50,188 nt of DNA from an uncultured Pelagibacteraceae bacterium (GCA_902528135.1 CABZRS010000007.1:1-50188); one strand, 5' to 3'. Shown: positions 28,122 through 37,898, counted from the first letter of the stretch. Notes: a model not told the origin generated them from the letters alone. Made by a program: numbers and translations.

Positions 28122-30602
28122 ATGAAAAAATTTTTTATATTTTTATTATTTTCAATCTTTACTTTTACAAATTCAATTGCATCTGAAGTTATTTATGCAG
28201 ACGAAGCAAAAGAAATGATGGATGATCATGTTAAAAGAAGTGATCTTCTCAAGGTTCCGCTTCCCAAAATAAATAGAATTATAAAAGATTACGAAAGATA
28301 TAAATTTTATCGAACAAATGTAATGGCAAATAATTGGAATTATACGAAAGATCTCTGGAAAGAGGAAATTGATGGAAAAATTTTAACTAAACAATTTTGT
28401 AAAATAGTTATAATTGAATTTAAAATTCAAAATATACCTACAATTGAAGAAAAAATTTTCAGAAGATGTTTTAGGAATTTAGCAAGTTATGCCACAACAG
28501 ATTTTGAAGGTGGAATAGATTTGTATCGAGAAATAATTTTAAATATTACAACTGCCAAAAAAGATTATTGGGTTTATGAAAGCTCAGGTAAAGATCAATT
28601 TAATCCAAAAGATTATCAAGTATGGGGTATGCTTTCCCCAATATTTACTTTTTATACGGTAAATTATGATCAATTTAATTTTACAGAAGATCAGCATAAA
28701 ACTATCCAAAATTATTTTAAAGATAAATCAATGATTGAAAGACTTGATAGAGATGGCAATCGTAGTAGAACAAAACTTTGTCCAATTAAAAATCCTATGA
28801 AGCTGAATAAACAAAGACATAAAGTTAATAATTGTGGAACAGTAAGATTAAGATTTGCTTCAGCTCAATTAGCTATGGCTATAGTTATGCAAGATAAAGA
28901 ACTTTGGTCAAAAGGATTGTGGGATTTAGATTATGTTTTAAGCATGGTAGGTAAAGAAGGATATTTTATTCCAACAGCTGCTAAAGGTTGTAAAGCACTT
29001 GGATATTCGCTTTCAACAAGCCGTTTATTTTCGACTAATGTTGAGTTATTAAATTTAGCAAAATTTAATCTTCTTGATTATAAAACAAGGCATGGAAAAA
29101 CATTAGCTGAAGCTTACGAGCAACTTTTCAAAATATATGATGATATTACTTTAATAAAGCATATAGCAAAAAAAGGAGTTGGCGCATTTTCATGTGGAAC
29201 AAAACCTTTTAAAACACACATGGAACACGTTATTTATGAACGTGGTAGTCTTGAAAATTACCAACATGATTTAAAAACAGGAAGGATCCCAGATAAACAA
29301 TATTATATCAATTGGTCAATGAGATTTGTGACAGAAAAACATCCTGAGTGGTTTGAAGAAAAATTTTCACCTCATGAAGTTAAAGTATTTCCCTTTCATG
29401 GTAATTACTATCACATTCAACCAATTGAGATATTTAATGCAAATATAATGTCAGAGGGGGGCAATCTTTGGACAAAAAAACTATCTGAAAAACCAACTGA
29501 TTACGAAAAAAAATTTAGATATTCAGAGTTTAAAATTTTTAATAATATTGTTGGAGGAATATTTAAGCTTAAATCAAATGATGTAAAATTTGCATCAAGC
29601 ACAAATCCTATTAAGCCAAATAAACAAAAAGATCACGAATTATATAAAGCACGTATTAAAGGAAATTTGATATCTGAAGATAATAAAAATATTAAATTTG
29701 GTGGAGCATTGGTTTACCAGGATAAATTAACAGAAGAAATGAAGGATCAAATTTTAGCTGTTTATATAGGAAGGAAGGCAGATGAAGATGCACTCATGCC
29801 TTTGTTTAGGCACCGCGAAAATATTATAAATAAATGTGGTACGAGATTTAACGACAGTAGTTGGATGAACTTTATAAGTGAGACTAATAATGTAGAAATT
29901 GCAGAAAACCAACAATGTATTCATAATTATTTTTCAGAATCAAATGATGCTGAGTCTTTAGAATTATTCGAGGCAATCTTGGCTGGGTCAAACTCTATAT
30001 TAAAATATTTAAAAGATAATGAAAATTTAAGAACTTTACCATATGATATAAAAAAAATAGCTAAAGCTAAAATAATTGAGGAAATTGTCGAACCAACAAA
30101 ACAAAATTTTACAATCTTTAATTATGAAAATGGAACATTTAAACTTAAATCAAACAATGTAAACTTCTCATCCAATACAAATCCAATAAAGCCAAAAAGG
30201 AAAAAAGAAGATCAATTATACAAATCAATTATAAAAGGAAATTTAATAAATAAAGTTGATAAGAAAGTGAAACTTGAAGAAGCTTTGGTTTATAAGAGAA
30301 AACTGGATACTGATGACCAAATTTTAGTAATTAATATTGGAGAAGAACCTGGAGAAGACGCAATTATACCTCTTTTTAGACACCGAGAAAATATTCAAAG
30401 TAAATGTGGTACTAGATTGTTAAATCAATGGGGTTGGATGAGCTTCATAAGTATGACCAAAAATGAAAAAATCGCAAAAAACCAACAGTGTCACTATGAT
30501 TATTTTAAAGAAGTAGACGACGTCGAGGCTCTTGAATTGTTTGAGAGCGTTTTAGGTGGAACAAGTTCCATTTTAAATTATTTACAAGCCAATGTTAAAT
30601 AA
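28122..30602 (+). CDS. Exported 826-aa protein: alginate-lyase-like helical N-terminal half (tentative) plus two tandem copies of an unknown ~165-aa domain
   Basis: Signal-like MKKFFIFLLFSIFTFTNSIAS; TVRLRFASAQLAMAIVMQDKELWSKGLWDLDYVLSMVGKEGYFIPTAAKGCKALGYSLSTSRLF; C-terminal duplication 29529-30023 / 30108-30599. Confidence 0.8.
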   Translation: MKKFFIFLLFSIFTFTNSIASEVIYADEAKEMMDDHVKRSDLLKVPLPKINRIIKDYERYKFYRTNVMANNWNYTKDLWKEEIDGKILTKQFCKIVIIEFKIQNIPTIEEKIFRRCFRNLASYATTDFEGGIDLYREIILNITTAKKDYWVYESSGKDQFNPKDYQVWGMLSPIFTFYTVNYDQFNFTEDQHKTIQNYFKDKSMIERLDRDGNRSRTKLCPIKNPMKLNKQRHKVNNCGTVRLRFASAQLAMAIVMQDKELWSKGLWDLDYVLSMVGKEGYFIPTAAKGCKALGYSLSTSRLFSTNVELLNLAKFNLLDYKTRHGKTLAEAYEQLFKIYDDITLIKHIAKKGVGAFSCGTKPFKTHMEHVIYERGSLENYQHDLKTGRIPDKQYYINWSMRFVTEKHPEWFEEKFSPHEVKVFPFHGNYYHIQPIEIFNANIMSEGGNLWTKKLSEKPTDYEKKFRYSEFKIFNNIVGGIFKLKSNDVKFASSTNPIKPNKQKDHELYKARIKGNLISEDNKNIKFGGALVYQDKLTEEMKDQILAVYIGRKADEDALMPLFRHRENIINKCGTRFNDSSWMNFISETNNVEIAENQQCIHNYFSESNDAESLELFEAILAGSNSILKYLKDNENLRTLPYDIKKIAKAKIIEEIVEPTKQNFTIFNYENGTFKLKSNNVNFSSNTNPIKPKRKKEDQLYKSIIKGNLINKVDKKVKLEEALVYKRKLDTDDQILVINIGEEPGEDAIIPLFRHRENIQSKCGTRLLNQWGWMSFISMTKNEKIAKNQQCHYDYFKEVDDVEALELFESVLGGTSSILNYLQANVK

Positions 30603-30692
30603 TAATTAACTAAAATTTAAATAGGATTTTATAGGACAACTAAACGTAGACTAGACGATAGGGAGATAAAATAAAAAAAATTTACTTATTAG

Positions 30693-30733
30693 TCTTGTTG
30701 AATTATAAATATTGGCATAAACACTCATGAAAA
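30693..30733 (+). repeat. 41-bp imperfect direct repeat, copy B, overlapping the presumed tRNA-Leu promoter
   Basis: tcttgttgaattataaatattggcataaacactcatgaaa; TTGTTG - 17 nt - TAAACA is promoter-like and well placed for the tRNA at 30742. Confidence 0.8.
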
Positions 30734-30741
30734 CAACTCAT

Positions 30742-30827
30742 GCCCTCGTGGTGAAATTGGTAGACACAAAGGACTTAAAATCCTTGCCATTTATGGAGTG
30801 CCAGTTCGAGTCTGGCCGAGGGCACCA
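30742..30827 (+). tRNA. tRNA-Leu (anticodon TAA), CCA encoded
   Basis: GCCCTCG/CGAGGGC acceptor, anticodon arm AAGGA-CTTAAAA-TCCTT, GTTCGAGTC T-loop, long variable arm. Confidence 0.96.
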
Positions 30828-30831
30828 CTAG

Positions 30832-31602
30832 ATGTTAAAATCTCATATTCTTTTTGACAATACCAAAACATCAAAAAAAATTAAAAATTTTCTAGATCAT
30901 AAAATTAAAAATATATCTTTAGGTAAGTGTAATCTGATCATTGTTGTTGGTGGTGATGGTTTTATGCTTTCAGCACTCAAAAAATATAACAAGTATAAAA
31001 AACCATTTTATGGAATCAATGCTGGTAGTTATGGTTTTTTAATGAATAAATTTTCTTCAAAAAATACCATTAAAAACCTACCTAAAGCAAAGTCTGTTAC
31101 AATTTCACCTTTAGAAATGATTGTTAGAAACAAATATAATAAAATCAAGAAGTCTATTGCAATAAATGAAGTATCGATATTAAGACAAAGCAGGCAAACA
31201 GCTTCATTAGAAATTTCTAGTGGATCTCAGAAAATTATAAAAAAATTAGTTTCTGATGGAATATTAGTATCTACGCCAGCTGGAAGCACTGCATATAACA
31301 TGTCAGTTTATGGTCCTATACTAAACTTAGACTCAAAGAAGCTATCCATTAGACCGATTAGTGCTTTTAGACCAAGAAGATGGAAAGGAAGGGTGGTAAG
31401 TGACAAATCAAAAATTGTAATCAAAAATCTTAACATACAAAAAAGACCAATTAGTGCGGTAGCTGATAACTATGAAGTAAGGAATGCAAAAACTATCTCA
31501 ATTAAAATAAATAAAAAAATTAAGTTTAATCTTCTGTATGACTCAAATAGAAGTCTTCAAAAAAAAATTAAAATAGAGCAAATCAGAAAAGAAACAAATT
31601 AA
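30832..31602 (+). CDS. nadK: NAD kinase
   Basis: LIIVVGGDGFMLSALKKY, GINAGSYGFLMN, DGILVSTPAGSTAYNMSVYGPIL. Confidence 0.93.
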   Translation: MLKSHILFDNTKTSKKIKNFLDHKIKNISLGKCNLIIVVGGDGFMLSALKKYNKYKKPFYGINAGSYGFLMNKFSSKNTIKNLPKAKSVTISPLEMIVRNKYNKIKKSIAINEVSILRQSRQTASLEISSGSQKIIKKLVSDGILVSTPAGSTAYNMSVYGPILNLDSKKLSIRPISAFRPRRWKGRVVSDKSKIVIKNLNIQKRPISAVADNYEVRNAKTISIKINKKIKFNLLYDSNRSLQKKIKIEQIRKETN

Positions 31603-32744
31603 TGATTAAAAAAAATTTTGGGTTTGGTACTCAAATAAGAAAATCTCCATATTTTGATTCAACAGTAAAATGGGGAGCAACAGGTTTTTCTGTCTATAAT
31701 CACATGTATATTCCGCGTGATTTTGGTGACCCAGAACAGAACTTTTGGAACTTGATTGAGACAGCTATACTTTGTGATGTTGCGGTTGAAAGGCAAGTTG
31801 AAATAACTGGACCAGATGCATTTAAATTTATTCAATTATTAACTCCAAGAGATCTATCAAAATTATCTGTAGGACAATGTAAATATGTTTTAATTACAAA
31901 TTCTGATGGTGGCGTATTAAATGATCCAGTTCTTTTAAGGTTGGGAGAAAATCACTTTTGGTTATCTTTAGGTGATAGTGATATTTTATTATGGGCTCAG
32001 GGTGTAGCTGTTAACTCTGGATTAGATGTGACAATAGCAGAACCTGATGTTTCTCCATTGCAATTGCAAGGTCCAAATTCTGCTGAAATAATGATAAAAT
32101 TATTTGGAGAAAGCATTAAAGATTTAAAGTATTACTGGTTTAAAGAATTAGATTTAGATGGAATTCCTTTAGTAGTTTCGAGAACAGGTTGGTCGAGTGA
32201 ATTTGGTTATGAATTATTTTTAAGAGATGGATCAAAAGGAAATCAACTATATGAAAAAATTATGACTGCTGGAAAAGAATTTGGCATAAAGCCAGGTCAC
32301 ACATCATCTATTAGAAGAATAGAAGGTGGAATGCTTTCATATCATGCCGATGCTGATATTCACACTAACCCTTTTGAATTGGGATTAGATCGTTTAATAA
32401 ACTTAGATAGCAATATTGATTTCATAGGTAAAAAAGCACTTAAAAAAATTAAAGCTGATGGGGTAAAGAGATTGCAGGTTGGTTTAGAAATTAAATGTAA
32501 AAAGTTAAATGGACCCAACACTACATTTTGGCCACTAACAGTTGATAATAATATTATAGGAAAAATTACCTCAGCTGTTTATTCACCACGTTTAGAAAAA
32601 AATATCGCTTTAGCTATGGTTGATATTGAATATTCTAAAATTGGATTAGAAATCAATGTTTTAATTGAAGATAAAAACTTTAAATGTGAAGTTATTGAAA
32701 AACCTTTTTTTGATCCAAAAAAAAAATTACCTCAAAATCTTTAA
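31602..32744 (+). CDS. GcvT/aminomethyltransferase-family protein, DmdA-like paralogue
   Basis: GFSVYNHMYIPRDFGDPEQNFWNLIETAILCDVAVERQVEITGPDAFKFIQLLTPRDLS, LNDPVLLRL, VSPLQLQGP; resembles DmdA but divergent from the remembered P. ubique DmdA. Confidence 0.85.
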   Translation: MIKKNFGFGTQIRKSPYFDSTVKWGATGFSVYNHMYIPRDFGDPEQNFWNLIETAILCDVAVERQVEITGPDAFKFIQLLTPRDLSKLSVGQCKYVLITNSDGGVLNDPVLLRLGENHFWLSLGDSDILLWAQGVAVNSGLDVTIAEPDVSPLQLQGPNSAEIMIKLFGESIKDLKYYWFKELDLDGIPLVVSRTGWSSEFGYELFLRDGSKGNQLYEKIMTAGKEFGIKPGHTSSIRRIEGGMLSYHADADIHTNPFELGLDRLINLDSNIDFIGKKALKKIKADGVKRLQVGLEIKCKKLNGPNTTFWPLTVDNNIIGKITSAVYSPRLEKNIALAMVDIEYSKIGLEINVLIEDKNFKCEVIEKPFFDPKKKLPQNL

Positions 32745-32904
32745 TATAAAAATTGTATCACTACATGCACTTAAAGAGTTAGCATATTGATTTAAAATCA
32801 ATTAGTATATTTAAATAAACATTTATTTACATAAATAATGTTAATTAATTTTAGTTCTGTTCACACGCATGACTCAGTGATAAAGTTATAATGGCATCAC
32901 AATA

Positions 32905-33462
32905 ATGAAAAAGCTTTTATATATCGTAATTGTAGGATTGTTTTTATGTAGCAATGCATTCTCTAAAGTCAGTGAAAAACAACAATCGATTATTAATTGT
33001 GCTGATAAGGGTTTCTTGTCACTTGAATTTGAATATTTAAAAGAGCTGACCAGTTTGTATATTTTTGACAGTGAAATATTAAAATTAAATGAGGATATAG
33101 ATATACATCAACAAAGAATAAAAAAAATAATGGATAATTCTGAAAAAGATACAGCTGATTGGATTTCCAAAAACCCTTCACCTTTAACAGGAAGTGGAAT
33201 GGAAAAACTCAAAAACTGGATTAATGAGAAAGATAAAATTTTTAATAGAGCTATGACTTTATCTTTAGAAGTTAGCAAAGAAAAAAAAAAATTAGAATTA
33301 TCAAGAGATATTTTAATTTATGAAAGAATAAAAAAAGAAGTACCTAATATGACAGCATCATCCAAAGCTAAAAAATTTGATAAGTATTTTGATAAATTTA
33401 TTGGGTGTGAACGTATGTATAATGAATTTCCTGAGAGTTTTAAAATTAAATATTTAAATTAA
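32905..33462 (+). CDS. Uncharacterised exported protein (185 aa)
   Basis: Signal-like MKKLLYIVIVGLFLCSNAFSK; long ORF in intergenic space. Confidence 0.65.
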   Translation: MKKLLYIVIVGLFLCSNAFSKVSEKQQSIINCADKGFLSLEFEYLKELTSLYIFDSEILKLNEDIDIHQQRIKKIMDNSEKDTADWISKNPSPLTGSGMEKLKNWINEKDKIFNRAMTLSLEVSKEKKKLELSRDILIYERIKKEVPNMTASSKAKKFDKYFDKFIGCERMYNEFPESFKIKYLN

Positions 33463-33549
33463 AACTTCTTCACAATATACGCAAAACTAATTTTAAATTT
33501 TTTATAAAGGAAATTTTCTTAAAAAAATCTAAGTTGAAAAATTGAACAA

Positions 33550-33625
33550 TGGTGCCCCCGCACGGATTCGAACCGCGGACCTATTGATTACAAATCAATT
33601 GCTCTACCAACTGAGCTACAAGGGC
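33550..33625 (-). tRNA. tRNA-Thr (anticodon TGT), CCA encoded
   Basis: Reverse complement GCCCTTGTAGCTCAGTTGGTAGAGCAATTGATTTGTAATCAATAGGTCCGCGGTTCGAATCCGTGCGGGGGCACCA folds as a cloverleaf. Confidence 0.96.
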
Positions 33626-33666
33626 ATGATGGGTTTTTTAATGGTATTTAATATATTATCAAGAAA

Positions 33667-34404
33667 TTATTTTTGTTGATTTATATGATGAAAAACTATT
33701 GCAGCGCTATTAGATATATTTAAACTTTCAATATTTTTGTTAATATTAATCTTTACTGAAAAGTCTGTATACTTTTCTGTATGTTTATTTAAACCATGTC
33801 CCTCTGAACCAAAAAGTAAAATATTATTTCCACTCCACTTAACATCAGTAAAATTTTTGTCACTATTAGCTGTAAAGGCATAAACCCAAAAATTTTTATC
33901 TCTTAAATATTTTAAAGTTGTATTTATATTCGATACTTGAAAAACATTTAAATACTCTACACATCCACTAGCTGATTTATACAATAATTTACTTTCACTT
34001 GGAAAATGTCTTTCTTTTACAATAAGTCCATCAATATTAAATGAAGCTGCACTTCTAATTAATGAACCAATATTTCTTGGATCAGTAACCTCATCCAAAC
34101 AAACAAATGTTAAATTTTTTTTGTCTTTAATAAAGTCTTTTATTTCAAGATTTTCTAAATGTTCTATTTCAGCAACATAACCCTGATGCAATATATCTTC
34201 GCTTCTACAGTATTTATCTAATTCTTTTTTAGTTTTAAAAAAAACTTTTACATCTTTTAATAAATTTTTATGAGGGTTTTGTTTGTGAATATTTTTTTTA
34301 CTTTCCTCAGTTAGGAATATCTTGAGCACTCTTCTTTCCGGGTTCTTTAAAGCTCCAAATACAGCATGACGTCCAGCTATAAAAAAAGATGATTTTTGAG
34401 TCAT
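33667..34404 (-). CDS. rlmB: 23S rRNA (guanosine-2'-O-)-methyltransferase RlmB-like (TrmH family)
   Basis: FIAGRHAVFGALKNPERRV, LDEVTDPRNIGSLIRSAASFNIDGLIV, LLFGSEGHGLNKHT, LNISNSAAIVFHH. Confidence 0.92.
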   Translation of the reverse strand: MTQKSSFFIAGRHAVFGALKNPERRVLKIFLTEESKKNIHKQNPHKNLLKDVKVFFKTKKELDKYCRSEDILHQGYVAEIEHLENLEIKDFIKDKKNLTFVCLDEVTDPRNIGSLIRSAASFNIDGLIVKERHFPSESKLLYKSASGCVEYLNVFQVSNINTTLKYLRDKNFWVYAFTANSDKNFTDVKWSGNNILLFGSEGHGLNKHTEKYTDFSVKININKNIESLNISNSAAIVFHHINQQK

Positions 34405-34535
34405 ATTTTATGAATTTACAAGGTTTTTACACTATTTTTTCTGAAATTCACGTATTGCATTTGTACAATAAAAATATATAAAACGCATGTTGTTTAAAGC
34501 TTTATTGAACATGGGGACGCTTCCCCTGCTATTAG

Positions 34536-34621
<86 letters not shown>

Positions 34622-34663
34622 TTCAATAAAAATTTAAATAATTTAGGAGTATACTTGGGTGAT

Positions 34664-34737
34664 GCGGGTGTAGTTCAATGGTAGAACGCTAGCCTTCCAA
34701 GCTGGATGTAAGGGTTCGATTCCCTTTACCCGCTCCA
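34664..34737 (+). tRNA. tRNA-Gly (anticodon TCC), CCA encoded
   Basis: GCGGGTG...AGC-CTTCCAA-GCT...GGTTCGATTCC...TACCCGCTCCA. Confidence 0.96.
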
Positions 34738-34769
34738 AAAATTAAAAAATAAAAAGAGGTAAAAAAGTA

Positions 34770-35960
34770 ATGTCAAAAGAAAAGTTTGTAAGAAATAAAC
34801 CGCACTGCAATATTGGTACTATAGGTCATGTCGACCACGGTAAAACAACATTAACTGCAGCAATAACAAAAGTTTTAGCAGAGTCTGGTGGGGCACAATT
34901 TACTGCCTACGACCAAATTGATAAGGCTCCAGAAGAAAAAGAGAGAGGAATAACAATTTCAACAGCTCACGTAGAATATGAAACTGCAAACAGGCATTAC
35001 GCTCACGTAGATTGTCCAGGACACGCAGACTATGTAAAAAATATGATTACAGGTGCCGCACAAATGGATGGTGCAATTTTAGTTGTAAACGCAGCTGATG
35101 GCCCTATGCCTCAAACAAGAGAACACATTCTTCTAGCTCGTCAAGTCGGCGTTCCTGCAATCGTTGTTTATCTAAATAAAGTAGATCAGGTTGACGACAA
35201 AGAAATGATAGACTTAGTTGAGGAAGAAATAAAAGATTTATTAACATCTTATAAATTCCCCGGAGACAAAACTCCAATTGTTAAAGGTTCAGCTTTAGCA
35301 GCAGTCGAAGGAAAAGATGAAGCAATTGGCAAAAACTCAATAATGGAATTAATGAAAGCTGTAGATGAATTTATTCCACAACCGGATAGACCTAAAGATA
35401 AAGATTTCTTGATGCCAGTCGAAGATGTATTTTCTATCTCTGGAAGAGGAACTGTAGTAACAGGTAGAGTAGAATCTGGTGTAATTAAAACTGGTGAGGA
35501 AATTGAAATAGTTGGAATCAGAGAAACAAAAAAATCTGTTTGCACTGGAGTAGAAATGTTTAGAAAACTTTTAGACTCAGGTGAGGCAGGTGATAATATA
35601 GGTGCACTTCTTAGAGGTGTTGAGAGAACTGACGTTGAAAGAGGTCAAGTTCTATGTAAGCCTGGATCTATTAAACCACATACTAAGTTTGAAGCTCAAG
35701 CATATGTGTTAAAAAAAGAGGAAGGTGGAAGACACACACCATTTTTTACTAAATACAGACCTCAATTTTACTTTAGAACAACAGATGTTACTGGAGAAGT
35801 TGAATTACCGTCAGGCACAGAGATGGTCATGCCAGGTGACGATGCAAAATTTACAGTAAAACTAATTACACCTATTGCAATGGACGAAAAACTTAATTTT
35901 GCAATAAGAGAAGGTGGTAGAACAGTAGGAGCTGGAGTAGTAACAAAAATTATAGAGTAA
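34770..35960 (+). CDS. tuf: Elongation factor Tu
   Basis: [46 protein letters not shown]. Confidence 0.99.
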   Translation: MSKEKFVRNKPHCNIGTIGHVDHGKTTLTAAITKVLAESGGAQFTAYDQIDKAPEEKERGITISTAHVEYETANRHYAHVDCPGHADYVKNMITGAAQMDGAILVVNAADGPMPQTREHILLARQVGVPAIVVYLNKVDQVDDKEMIDLVEEEIKDLLTSYKFPGDKTPIVKGSALAAVEGKDEAIGKNSIMELMKAVDEFIPQPDRPKDKDFLMPVEDVFSISGRGTVVTGRVESGVIKTGEEIEIVGIRETKKSVCTGVEMFRKLLDSGEAGDNIGALLRGVERTDVERGQVLCKPGSIKPHTKFEAQAYVLKKEEGGRHTPFFTKYRPQFYFRTTDVTGEVELPSGTEMVMPGDDAKFTVKLITPIAMDEKLNFAIREGGRTVGAGVVTKIIE

Positions 35961-35967
35961 ACTCTAT

Positions 35968-36043
35968 AGGAGTGTAGCTCAATTGGTAGAGCGCCGGTCT
36001 CCAAAACCGGAGGTTGGGGGTTCGATTCCCTTCGCTCCTGCCA
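35968..36043 (+). tRNA. tRNA-Trp (anticodon CCA), CCA tail encoded
   Basis: AGGAGTG/CGCTCCT acceptor, CCGGT-CTCCAAA-ACCGG anticodon arm. Confidence 0.96.
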
Positions 36044-36057
36044 GTTATTAAAACATT

Positions 36058-36249
36058 ATGAAAAACCCTTTAAAATTTATCCAGGATGTAAAACAAGAGG
36101 CTTTTAAGGTGTCTTGGCCCACAGCAAAAGAGACAGTTCAAGGTGCTCTTATGGTATTTGCTATGGCGGTCCTCGCTTCATTATTTTTCTTACTATTAGA
36201 TCAGGTTTTAAAGTTTTTTTTAGAAATTATTCTTAAAGTGAGTATATAA
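36058..36249 (+). CDS. secE: Preprotein translocase subunit SecE
   Basis: 63 aa, FIQDVKQEAFKVSWPTAKETVQGALMV; before nusG. Confidence 0.95.
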   Translation: MKNPLKFIQDVKQEAFKVSWPTAKETVQGALMVFAMAVLASLFFLLLDQVLKFFLEIILKVSI

Positions 36250-36779
36250 TGAAAAATTGGTACATAGTTCAATCTCACTCAAGTTTTGAAAATAAAGTTG
36301 CTCAATTAATTAGAGATGAAGCTGAAAAAGCTAAGATTACAGACAAATTTGAAGAAATTATTGTTCCGACACATGATATCACAGAGGTTAAAAGAGGAAA
36401 AAGAGTACAAAGAAAAAAAAAATATTTTCCAGGATATATTCTCATTAAAAGTGAAATGGATAATAACATCTATCACATGATTAAAAATTTAAAAAAAGTA
36501 AGTGGTTTTCTAGGATCCAAAGGTTCTCCTATACCTGTATCAGATAAAGAAATTGAAAAGATACTTGGACAAATTAAAGATGGAGTAGCGCAACCAAAGT
36601 CCGGAGTTGAGTATAATATTGGAGAAAAAGTTCAGGTCATAGACGGACCATTTGCATCTTTCAATGGATTAGTCGAAGAAATAGATGAAGAGAAATTAAG
36701 ATTAAAGGTTTCTGTTTCAATATTTGGACGACCAACTCCAGTTGATCTAGAATATAACCAAGTAGAAAAGGAAAGCTAA
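36249..36779 (+). CDS. nusG: Transcription termination/antitermination protein NusG
   Basis: [53 protein letters not shown]. Confidence 0.97.
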   Translation: MKNWYIVQSHSSFENKVAQLIRDEAEKAKITDKFEEIIVPTHDITEVKRGKRVQRKKKYFPGYILIKSEMDNNIYHMIKNLKKVSGFLGSKGSPIPVSDKEIEKILGQIKDGVAQPKSGVEYNIGEKVQVIDGPFASFNGLVEEIDEEKLRLKVSVSIFGRPTPVDLEYNQVEKES

Positions 36780-37207
36780 TGGCAAAAAAAGAAATAAGTG
36801 GATATGTAAAATTACAAATTAAAGGTGGACAAGCAAATCCAGCACCACCAGTTGGTCCTGCTCTTGGTCAAAGAGGAATTAATATTATGGAATTTTGTAA
36901 AACTTTTAATGATAAAACAAAGTCATTCGCTGGAAAACCGGTTCCAGTTATTATTACTGTTTATAAAGATAAAAAGTTTGATTTTGTGATAAAATCACCA
37001 CCGGCATCCCATTTTATAAAAGAGGCGATGAAGTTAAAAAGTGGATCAAAGGAGCCAGGCAGAAGTATAGTAGGTTCTATTTCTAAACAGCAGTTAAAAG
37101 ATATTGCTAAAAAAAAGATGGAGGATTTAAATGCTCACAATATTGATGAAGCCGCAAAAATTATTGCTGGATCAGCTAGATCAATGGGAATAGAGGTGAA
37201 AGATTAA
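36779..37207 (+). CDS. rplK: 50S ribosomal protein L11
   Basis: [30 protein letters not shown]. Confidence 0.98.
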   Translation: MAKKEISGYVKLQIKGGQANPAPPVGPALGQRGINIMEFCKTFNDKTKSFAGKPVPVIITVYKDKKFDFVIKSPPASHFIKEAMKLKSGSKEPGRSIVGSISKQQLKDIAKKKMEDLNAHNIDEAAKIIAGSARSMGIEVKD

Positions 37208-37896
37208 TGAAATCAAAAAGATATAAAAAATTGCCAACAAATACTAAAGAACTTCAATCAGAAAAAATAGAGAAAATATTAAGTTCAGTAAAATCAAATT
37301 GTACAACAAAATTCGATGAATCATTAGATTTAAGTTTTAGAATTAACAATAAACAAAAAAAGAATGAAATTAATCTTAGAACAGTTGTAAATTTACCAGG
37401 TGGAACCGGTAAATCTGTGAAGGTTGCTGTAGTTTGTGAAGAAAATAAAATAAATGAAGCAAATGAAGCAAATGCAGATATAGTTGGAGCGGATGACCTA
37501 GTAGAAAAAATTAAAAATGGTGAACTAAATTTTGAAAAACTAATATGCACTCCTTCTATGATGATTAAATTATCAAAATTAGGAAAAGTTTTAGGACCGA
37601 AAGGATTAATGCCTAATCCAAAATTAGGAACAGTAACAAACGAAATTGCCAAAGCAGTTACAGAAGCAAAAGCCGGTCAAGTTGAAATCAGAAATGACAA
37701 AGATGGAAATATTGGTTTAAGTATAGGCAAAAAATCTTTTGAGGATCAAAAAATTATTAAAAATTTCAATGCGGTTCTAGGTGCTTTAGAAAAAGAAAAA
37801 TCTAATTTTGCTATTAAAGGAGATTTAGTAAAACAGGTTTTTATCACTTCTAGTATGGGTGTTTCATACAAGATAAAATTAGAGAAGAGTATATAA
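37207..37896 (+). CDS. rplA: 50S ribosomal protein L1
   Basis: NLPGGTGKSVKVAV, GKVLGPKGLMPNPKLGTVT. Confidence 0.98.
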   Translation: MKSKRYKKLPTNTKELQSEKIEKILSSVKSNCTTKFDESLDLSFRINNKQKKNEINLRTVVNLPGGTGKSVKVAVVCEENKINEANEANADIVGADDLVEKIKNGELNFEKLICTPSMMIKLSKLGKVLGPKGLMPNPKLGTVTNEIAKAVTEAKAGQVEIRNDKDGNIGLSIGKKSFEDQKIIKNFNAVLGALEKEKSNFAIKGDLVKQVFITSSMGVSYKIKLEKSI

Positions 37897-37898
37897 TT

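Noticed and set aside
35249-36004. Minus-strand ORFs inside tuf (35249-35545, 35768-36004)
   Set aside because: Antisense to a highly constrained gene; codon-bias shadow ORFs.
37460-37480. Short direct repeat aatgaagcaaatgaagcaaatgcag in rplA
   Set aside because: Within-coding low-complexity NEANEANA stretch; no reason to treat as mobile or regulatory.
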